Positions 58,155 through 64,000 of a stretch of 64,000 nt of DNA are shown in pieces. The translations under genes and the position numbers were made by a program. Numbering within the stretch: the stretch's first letter is position 1; the number at the start of each line of letters is the position of its first letter. The notes below the pieces were generated by a model that saw only the letters and a list, made by a program, of their open reading frames with translations, was not told the DNA's origin and did not search any database. This stretch comes from Aquisediminimonas profunda (GTDB lineage Bacteria > Pseudomonadota > Alphaproteobacteria > Sphingomonadales > Sphingomonadaceae), in assembly GCF_019443285.1 (NCBI RefSeq), contig NZ_CP080327.1, forward strand, positions 310,001 through 374,000. The letters run 5' to 3'.

Positions 58155-59049
58155 AAACAAACGTATCGATGAACCAACCGGCACTCAGACTGTCGGTCAC
58201 GAATGGGACGGCATCGAGGAACTGAACACCCCCCTCCCGCGCTGGTGGCTGTTGACCTTCTACGCCTGCATCCTCTGGGCGATCGGCTATGTGATCTTCT
58301 TTCCCGCGATCCCGATGCTGCATGGCGCAACGAAGGGAATAACTGGCTGGTCCAGCCACGGCCAACTCGAAGCCTCGATGAATGCGGAAGCAAAACGGCG
58401 CGCACCGATCACAGCCGCCATTGCGGCCACGCCAATCGAGCAGTTGCTTGCCAACGACAAGCTCAAGCAGGCAGCAATCGAGGGCGGTCGGGCCGCCTTC
58501 AAGGTGCATTGTGTGCAATGCCATGGCTCGGGCGCCACGGGATCCAAAGGCTATCCGAACCTCAATGATGACGATTGGCTTTGGGGCGGCGATATTGCGA
58601 CGATCCACTATACAATCACGCATGGCGTAAGAAATCCCGATCATAACGAGACACGATTTTCTCAAATGCCCGCCTTTGCCGGGGTGTTGACGCCTGCAGA
58701 AATCAGCTCGGTTGTGTCGTTCGTGCGAACAATCTCCGGTCAACAGCAGCCCAATGCCGCCTCCGCACGTGGCGCGACCCTGTTTGCGGCCAATTGCAGC
58801 CAATGCCATGGGCCCGAAGGCAAGGGTGGACGGCAGTTCGGCGCGCCGAACCTGACGGACGCCATCTGGCTTTATGGTGGGGATCGGGCCACAATCACCC
58901 AGACTGTCATGAAAAGTCGATTTGGTGTCATGCCGCGCTGGAACAATCGGCTCGATCCTGTGACGATCAAGATGCTTGCAGCCTATGTCCATTCACTGGG
59001 CGGTGGCGAGGCCGCACCTTCGGCACCGGCAGCCAATGTCAAACCTTGA
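58147..59049 (+). CDS. ccoP: cbb3-type cytochrome c oxidase subunit III (CcoP)
   Basis: Dihaem cytochrome c of the oxidase. 300 residues from ATG 58147 ([34 protein letters not shown]); frames reaching further left overlap ccoQ. N-terminal TM helix (about 36-58), two haem motifs CVQCH and CSQCH about 95 residues apart, and axial Mets in FSQMPAF and FGVMPRW. The C-terminal tail is Ala/Pro-rich. Overlaps ccoG by 14 bp. Confidence 0.97.
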   Translation: MVENKRIDEPTGTQTVGHEWDGIEELNTPLPRWWLLTFYACILWAIGYVIFFPAIPMLHGATKGITGWSSHGQLEASMNAEAKRRAPITAAIAATPIEQLLANDKLKQAAIEGGRAAFKVHCVQCHGSGATGSKGYPNLNDDDWLWGGDIATIHYTITHGVRNPDHNETRFSQMPAFAGVLTPAEISSVVSFVRTISGQQQPNAASARGATLFAANCSQCHGPEGKGGRQFGAPNLTDAIWLYGGDRATITQTVMKSRFGVMPRWNNRLDPVTIKMLAAYVHSLGGGEAAPSAPAANVKP

Positions 59050-60505
59050 AGGCCTTATCGATCCCGGGAGTCCACTCTACGAAAGGCGCAAGGGTGTCTA
59101 TCCAAAAGCCGTAGACGGGTTTTTCCGGCGCCTCAAATGGGCGGCGATGGCCGTGACCCTGACGATCTATTATGTGACGCCCTGGCTGCGTTGGGATCGC
59201 GGACCCTATGCGCCAGACCAGGCTGTCCTTGTCGACCTGGCCCATCGGCGCTTTTACATGTTCGCAATCGAGATCTGGCCACATGAGTTCTATTATGTGG
59301 CCGGGCTACTGGTTATGGCGGGGATCGGCCTGTTTCTTGTAACTTCAGCCGTCGGGCGGGCCTGGTGCGGCTATGCCTGCCCGCAGACGGTCTGGACGGA
59401 TCTGTTTCAGCATGTCGAGCGCGCCATCGATGGAGATCGCAACGCCCAGATCAGGCTGGCTCATTCGCCTTGGGGATTGGAAAAGATTGCAAAGCGGGTC
59501 GCAAAGCACGCCATCTGGATCATCATAGGTGCGCTGACCGGAGGCGCGTGGATTTTCTATTTTGCGGATGCCCCGACGTTGATGCGCCATTTCATGGCGG
59601 GTGACGCGCCATTCGTTGCTTACAGCACGGTCGCGATACTGACAGCGACCACCTATATATTCGGCGGGCTGATGCGCGAGCAGGTATGCATTTACATGTG
59701 CCCCTGGCCGCGCATCCAGACGGCCATGCTCGATGAAAAATCACTTGTCGTCACCTACAAGGACTGGCGGGGCGAGCCGCGCACCCACGGTGTCAAGAAG
59801 GCCGCAGACGAAGGCCTGAAGACGGGCGACTGCATCGACTGCACGCAATGCGTCCAGGTCTGTCCAACTGGCATCGACATTCGCGAAGGGCCGCAGATTG
59901 GCTGTATCACCTGTGCCCTGTGTATTGATGCCTGTGACAAGGTGATGGCGCAGATCGGCCGGCCGCGGGGCCTGATCGACTATTGCACGCTGGATGACGC
60001 TGCGATCGAAAAGGCCGGCGGGACGCCGAAGCCGGTTCTGAAGACGCTTTTCCGGCCCAGGACGCTGGCCTATTTGTCGATCTGGAGTGCAATCGGGCTG
60101 GCAATGCTGTTTTCGCTCGGTGCCAGAACCAGGCTTGACCTGAGCGTGCAGCAGGATCGCAATCCGATCTACGTGCAACTGTCCGACGGATCCATCCGCA
60201 ACAATTACACGATCAAGGTCCGCAACATGGAAGCGCGGCCCCGCAAGGTCGTGCTCAAGGTGTCCGGCCTTTCGGATGCGAGAATGTGGACGCAGGACGG
60301 TGGACGTGCATCGGCTTCGGATGAAGTCGAAGTCACTGTCGATCCCGACAGCGTCCTGAAGGTGAGACTCTTCGTCGCTGCACCCAGCAAGGGACCGGAA
60401 CGGCAACCTTTCGAGATTTCAGCGCAGGCTGCAGGCACGAACGAAAAGGGCGATAGCGATACGACGCAGTTCGAACGGCCTGAACACGAGGAAGATGAAG
60501 AATGA
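59036..60505 (+). CDS. ccoG: cbb3 oxidase accessory protein CcoG (FixG), polyferredoxin-type
   Basis: 489 residues, membrane-bound copper reductase-like assembly factor that supplies Cu(I) for CuB. TM helices near 33-55, 75-95, 150-170 and 340-360; two 4Fe-4S motifs in GDCIDCTQCVQVCPTGIDIREGPQIGCITCALCIDACDKVM (about 240-285); C-terminal Ig-like domain. The ATG at 59036 (MSNLEGLIDPGSPLYERRKG) lies 14 bp inside ccoP; no Shine-Dalgarno is obvious, suggesting coupling. Confidence 0.95.
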   Translation: MSNLEGLIDPGSPLYERRKGVYPKAVDGFFRRLKWAAMAVTLTIYYVTPWLRWDRGPYAPDQAVLVDLAHRRFYMFAIEIWPHEFYYVAGLLVMAGIGLFLVTSAVGRAWCGYACPQTVWTDLFQHVERAIDGDRNAQIRLAHSPWGLEKIAKRVAKHAIWIIIGALTGGAWIFYFADAPTLMRHFMAGDAPFVAYSTVAILTATTYIFGGLMREQVCIYMCPWPRIQTAMLDEKSLVVTYKDWRGEPRTHGVKKAADEGLKTGDCIDCTQCVQVCPTGIDIREGPQIGCITCALCIDACDKVMAQIGRPRGLIDYCTLDDAAIEKAGGTPKPVLKTLFRPRTLAYLSIWSAIGLAMLFSLGARTRLDLSVQQDRNPIYVQLSDGSIRNNYTIKVRNMEARPRKVVLKVSGLSDARMWTQDGGRASASDEVEVTVDPDSVLKVRLFVAAPSKGPERQPFEISAQAAGTNEKGDSDTTQFERPEHEEDEE

Positions 60506-60957
60506 CGAAGCGCTTTACCGGCTGGCATATGACAGCAATTCTGGTTGGATTCTTCAGCATAGTCATCGCCGTGAATGTGTACATGGCCCATGCTGCCATT
60601 TCGACCTTCGGCGGGACCGTGGTCGACAACTCCTATGTAGCCAGCCAGGAATTCAATGGCTGGCTGGCAGCGGCCAAAAAACAACAGCAGCTTGGGTGGA
60701 AGACCGGCGTATCGCTCGACAGCAGACGGCATGTACGAATTGCTGCATCCTTGGCAGGCGGGGCCATCGAGGGGCTGAACGGTTCAGGGCAGGCAAGCCA
60801 CCCGCTGGGTGCTACGCTGCCGATCACGCTCACCTTTTCAGTTGCAGCCGATGGGTCTCTGCAATCTGCTCAAGCCCTCCCCACCGGCCGATGGCTGGTG
60901 CATGCCGTGTTGCGGAGCAGCGGAGAAACCGTGAAGCTGTCGACCGACGTCCAATGA
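60502..60957 (+). CDS. ccoH: cbb3 oxidase assembly protein CcoH (FixH)
   Basis: 151 residues. N-terminal TM helix (about 9-31) and a periplasmic beta-rich domain; YVASQEFNGWLAAAKKQQQLGW is the FixH signature. It binds early to CcoN or CcoP during assembly. Overlaps ccoG by ATGA and ccoI by ATGA. Confidence 0.93.
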   Translation: MTKRFTGWHMTAILVGFFSIVIAVNVYMAHAAISTFGGTVVDNSYVASQEFNGWLAAAKKQQQLGWKTGVSLDSRRHVRIAASLAGGAIEGLNGSGQASHPLGATLPITLTFSVAADGSLQSAQALPTGRWLVHAVLRSSGETVKLSTDVQ

Positions 60958-63080
60958 ACGCACCCACATCACCTGTTGCGGAAGCCAAGCTGCCGGAGGC
61001 TCTGTTCTCAGTGCCAGGGATGCGCTGTGCGGGGTGCATCGCCAAACTTGAAGATGGACTGCCCAAGACAAGTGGCATCGTCGCAGCGCGCGTGAATTTC
61101 ACCGCCAAGCGCTTAACGCTGACCCACTTGCCAGATGTCCAGATCCCTGCACTGCAGCAGGCGATCTCAACCCTTGGTTTCGAAGCGCAGCCCATCGGTG
61201 CTGCGCTGACCCGTGACGATGGCGGCAGCCGTGATCTGCTGAAAGCCCTGGCGGTTGCCGGCTTTGCCGCAATGAACATCATGCTCCTTTCGGTTTCGGT
61301 ATGGTCCGGCGCCGAAGGCGCAACACGCGACCTGTTCCACTGGCTTTCCGCCGGCATTGCATTGCCTGCCATTGCCTATGCGGGCCGACCCTTCTTCAAA
61401 TCCGCCTGGAACGCATTGCGGCACGGGCGGACCAACATGGATGTGCCGATTTCGATTGGCGTTGTTCTGGCAAGCGCCCTGAGCCTGTTTGAAACCGTCG
61501 TGCATGGCGAGCATGCCTATTTCGACGGTGCGGTCATGCTCCTGTTCTTCCTGTTGACGGGGCGCTGGCTGGACAGCGTGATGCGGGACCGCGCGCGCGA
61601 CGGTGTCACCGCGCTTCTCAAACATGCCCCTGCCGGCGCGCTGGTCATAGACAACGACGGCCGATCTTCCTGGTGCGATGCGTCCTCGCTTCGGCCAGGC
61701 ATGACGATGCTTGTCGCGGCAGGTGAACGACTGGCAGCCGATGGCGCAGTGATCGACGGGCAATCGCGCATCGACCTGGCCTTGCTCACCGGGGAAAGCA
61801 CGCCTGTCGCCATTGCACAGGGTGACCGTGTCCATGCCGGGACGCTCAATCTCGATGCGCCGGTCAGGATCAAGGTCCTGGCAATCGGCGAAGAGACGGT
61901 CATTGCCGATATCGCGCGGCTTATGGATCAGGCCTCGCAGTCCCGGTCACGCTATGTCAGGATCGCGGATCGGGCGGCCCGGCTCTATGCTCCGGCCGTT
62001 CATACTTTGGCGGCGGCCAGCTTTGTCGGCTGGATGATCACGGGTGCAGGATGGCATCAGTCGCTGCTGATTGCTGTCGCCGTGCTGATCATCACCTGCC
62101 CCTGTGCACTCGGGCTGGCCGTGCCTGCTGCACAAATTGTGACCGCCGGCGCGCTGATGCGCCGGGGTATCCTGGTCAAGGATGGATCAGCGCTCGAACG
62201 GCTGGCGGAGGCTGATCGCGCCTTGTTCGACAAGACCGGAACGTTGACCCTGGGTCGACCGGAACCGATTGGGCTGCATGACCTGGGACCGGAGCAGAAG
62301 TCTGTGGCGCTCGCGCTTGCCAGGGTCAGCCGCCATCCATTGAGCGAAGCACTGCGGCGGGCGCTTGAACAGGAGGGCAACACAGCAAGTGACCTCACCG
62401 ATGTCCGGGAAACCGCAGGCAATGGTGTATCGGCCAAGCTGCGGGGAAGGGCCGTGGCCCTGTGCAGGCCGGACGGCACGGTTCCGGACGATTGCCTCGC
62501 GACCTCGCTGGTCATTGAAGGACAACCGTCGACCACGATCCTGTTCAGTGACAAGATGAGGCCAGCCGCTCGTCAGACAATCGATGAACTTGCCGCACTT
62601 GGCCTTCCGGCAACGATCCTGTCGGGAGATCGCGCGTCTGCGGTTGCACCGATTGCGCGCGCGCTCGGATTGACGGCACAGACAGGCATGCTGCCGCAAG
62701 ACAAGCTGGATACGATTGCCAGACTCAAAGCGCGCGGCGAAAAGGTCCTGATGGTCGGCGACGGTCTGAATGACGGCCCGGCGCTTGCCGCAGGACATGT
62801 CTCGATGGCTCCGGGATCGGCCAGCGATGCTGGACAGAACGCGGCGGACGCCATTTTCCTCGGCGACAGTCTGGCGCCCGTTGCGACTGCAGTCCGCGCC
62901 GCGCGCGCCACGCAGCAGGTTGTTCGACAGAATTTCTTGATGGCGATCGGCTACAATCTGATCGCGGTACCCCTCGCAATCATGGGGCTGGTGACGCCCC
63001 TCATAGCCGCGTTGGCCATGTCCGGTTCGTCCCTGATCGTCGTCGCCAATGCCTTGCGGCTTCGGAGTGCGGCGAAATGA
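60954..63080 (+). CDS. ccoI: Copper-transporting P-type ATPase CcoI (FixI)
   Basis: 708 residues. N-terminal heavy-metal domain with C25-x2-C28 (GMRCAGC), eight TM helices, CPC ion-binding motif in helix 6 (ITCPCALGLA), TGES, phosphorylation DKTGTLT, HP (RHPLSEAL) and GDGLNDGPAL. FixI-type ATPases export copper for cbb3 maturation rather than for resistance. The ATG at 60954 overlaps the ccoH stop; the same frame continues 150 codons further left under ccoH but is not coding there. Confidence 0.96.
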   Translation: MNAPTSPVAEAKLPEALFSVPGMRCAGCIAKLEDGLPKTSGIVAARVNFTAKRLTLTHLPDVQIPALQQAISTLGFEAQPIGAALTRDDGGSRDLLKALAVAGFAAMNIMLLSVSVWSGAEGATRDLFHWLSAGIALPAIAYAGRPFFKSAWNALRHGRTNMDVPISIGVVLASALSLFETVVHGEHAYFDGAVMLLFFLLTGRWLDSVMRDRARDGVTALLKHAPAGALVIDNDGRSSWCDASSLRPGMTMLVAAGERLAADGAVIDGQSRIDLALLTGESTPVAIAQGDRVHAGTLNLDAPVRIKVLAIGEETVIADIARLMDQASQSRSRYVRIADRAARLYAPAVHTLAAASFVGWMITGAGWHQSLLIAVAVLIITCPCALGLAVPAAQIVTAGALMRRGILVKDGSALERLAEADRALFDKTGTLTLGRPEPIGLHDLGPEQKSVALALARVSRHPLSEALRRALEQEGNTASDLTDVRETAGNGVSAKLRGRAVALCRPDGTVPDDCLATSLVIEGQPSTTILFSDKMRPAARQTIDELAALGLPATILSGDRASAVAPIARALGLTAQTGMLPQDKLDTIARLKARGEKVLMVGDGLNDGPALAAGHVSMAPGSASDAGQNAADAIFLGDSLAPVATAVRAARATQQVVRQNFLMAIGYNLIAVPLAIMGLVTPLIAALAMSGSSLIVVANALRLRSAAK

Positions 63081-63238
63081 ACGGGATTGCCGTCCTGATT
63101 CCCATTGCGCTTCTGCTAGGGCTTGGAGGACTCTTCGCCTTTTTCTGGTCGCTTCACAGCGGGCAATATGATGATCTCGACGGAGCATCACTGCGCATCC
63201 TTATCGACGACGACAGGCCCACGGACGATAATGGCTGA
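63077..63238 (+). CDS. ccoS: cbb3 oxidase maturation protein CcoS (FixS)
   Basis: 53 residues. One TM helix (MNGIAVLIPIALLLGLGGLFAFFW) followed by the family motif SLHSGQYDDLDGAS and an acidic tail. Needed for insertion of haem and copper cofactors. Overlaps ccoI by ATGA, closing the eight-gene set. Confidence 0.93.
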   Translation: MNGIAVLIPIALLLGLGGLFAFFWSLHSGQYDDLDGASLRILIDDDRPTDDNG

Positions 63239-63242
63239 GCGC

Positions 63243-63278
63243 AAAAAAAGCGGGACAAGCCACAATGGCCTGCCCCGC
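63243..63278 (-). terminator. Probable terminator of the OmpW-like gene
   Basis: GC-rich imperfect stem (63250-63261 with 63267-63278, two mismatches) bordered on the left by seven A, which is a U-tract on the minus strand. It begins 4 bp after the ccoS stop, so plus-strand readthrough may also be reduced. Confidence 0.65.
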
Positions 63279-63301
63279 CAGGTTGAGGAGCTCTGAAATC
63301 T

Positions 63302-63964
63302 CTAAAGGCGGAAGCCGACGCCGACGCCCACAACTATCGGGTTGAGGTTGACCTTGACTGTTTGAACGCCGATCGCTGTCGTCGACAGCCGCGCGGTCGT
63401 CCTGATGTCGATGTATTTGACATCGAGATTGAGGAACATGGTCTTGCTCAGATCGAAATCGACCCCGGCCTGCGCTGCCCAGCCAAAACTGCTCTTCATC
63501 TTGACCTTTGTCGGACCGACGGCTGCTTCAAGCGCGGCAGAAGGCTTTTCGGAATAGAAGAGCGTATAGTTGATGCCGGCGCCAACATAGGGGCGGACTT
63601 TGGATGCCGGAGCGAAATGATATTGTGCGGTCAGCGTCGGCGGCAGCACCCATGTGGACGCGAGACGCCCGATGGACCCGGTTGTGCCACTCGTTCCCGT
63701 CGCGCGGTGCTTGGTGGTCGCCGCGATCAGCTCGAAACCAATATTGTCTGTCGCCATGTAGGTGAAATCGACCTCAGGTGCCGCACTGTTGTTGATCTTG
63801 ACTTTCTCAGTGGGAAAGGTCGGCGTGATTCCACTTGAGGATTCGTTCGGCGCAACGATGATGCCCCGGAGCCTGATGAGCGTATCGCCCGCAGCCGCAT
63901 TGGCCGGACCGGCAATGCCGCAGGCGAGTGCCAAGCCCGTCAAATATGGTTTGAAGTTCAACAT
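63302..63964 (-). CDS. OmpW family outer-membrane protein
   Basis: 220 residues. Signal peptide ending ANA-AAG, mature beta-barrel of eight predicted strands opening with GDTLIRLRGIIVAPNESS, the OmpW hallmark, with LPPTLTAQYHF, RPYVGAGINYTLF and a C-terminal aromatic strand VVGVGVGFRL. OmpW proteins are small hydrophobic channels; some are induced by low oxygen or iron changes. AGGGAG ribosome binding site 7 bp upstream of the ATG; only 36 bp of its upstream region are in the window, so no regulator site can be judged. Confidence 0.93.
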   Translation of the reverse strand: MLNFKPYLTGLALACGIAGPANAAAGDTLIRLRGIIVAPNESSSGITPTFPTEKVKINNSAAPEVDFTYMATDNIGFELIAATTKHRATGTSGTTGSIGRLASTWVLPPTLTAQYHFAPASKVRPYVGAGINYTLFYSEKPSAALEAAVGPTKVKMKSSFGWAAQAGVDFDLSKTMFLNLDVKYIDIRTTARLSTTAIGVQTVKVNLNPIVVGVGVGFRL

Positions 63965-64000
63965 ATAATCTCCCTGTTGTGCTGACGTTGAAGTGAGTCC

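Noticed and set aside
60495-60953. N-terminal extension of CcoI by 153 codons
   Set aside because: It runs in another frame under ccoH, which has a clear FixH signature; the ATG at 60954 gives the normal CcoI length.

Overview
The window is chromosomal core DNA of an alphaproteobacterium, most likely a sphingomonad (Sphingomonadales). The main reason is a sphingolipid locus at 0.6-2.4 kb, an acyl carrier protein gene overlapping a serine palmitoyltransferase gene. MucR and FnrL-type regulators, a TorF-type porin and a BamF-like lipoprotein agree with this. I see no insertion sequence, prophage, integrase or CRISPR array, and most genes are tightly packed with 4-bp (ATGA/GTGA) overlaps.

Layout. 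0-7.4 kb: 3' part of purQ, the acp-spt-response regulator operon, a solitary PycTM-like membrane protein, cobT, and a CHASE2/degenerate GGDEF/EAL phosphodiesterase. 7.4-7.9 kb: a non-coding stretch with a CtrA-type site, a 25-codon ORF with a ribosome binding site, and a strong terminator. 7.9-15.4 kb: prs, gyrB and recF on the minus strand, with a plus-strand block (Acg-type nitroreductase, MarR, AraC) between gyrB and recF. 15.3-18.4 kb: tRNA-Pro(GGG), then hslVU behind a near-consensus heat-shock promoter, and a periplasmic redoxin. 18.4-27.9 kb: a DEAD-box helicase, nfu, a RutE-like reductase, tsaB-rimI, mucR, fur, an acyltransferase, then miaB-phoH-ybeY-corC. Four genes (27.9-31.6 kb) separate corC from lnt.

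33.2-42.4 kb is an almost unbroken plus-strand run: metK, thyA, folA, a membrane dipeptidase, ribF, a secreted protein, ileS, lspA and a BamF-like lipoprotein. 42.4-49.4 kb holds a TorF-like porin, gpsA-tsaD diverging from hemC-hemD-mitofilin, an AlkA-type glycosylase, a ferredoxin and a YaiI-family protein. 49.5-54.7 kb holds an ABC-F ATPase, a haloalkane-dehalogenase-like hydrolase paired with a limonene-epoxide-hydrolase-like protein, and a DbpA-type helicase. 54.8-63.2 kb is a complete cbb3 oxidase module, fnr-ccoNOQP-ccoGHIS, with an FNR box before ccoN, followed by an OmpW-family porin.

The functional themes are envelope biogenesis (sphingolipid, lipoprotein and outer-membrane assembly), one-carbon/folate/SAM metabolism, haem synthesis with microaerobic respiration, and protein/RNA quality control. 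I found no multi-gene system that is plainly new. The best candidates for something undescribed are the CtrA-site/25-aa ORF unit, the orphan PycTM-like protein beside the sphingolipid operon, the four-gene block between corC and lnt, and the dehalogenase/epoxide-hydrolase pair.
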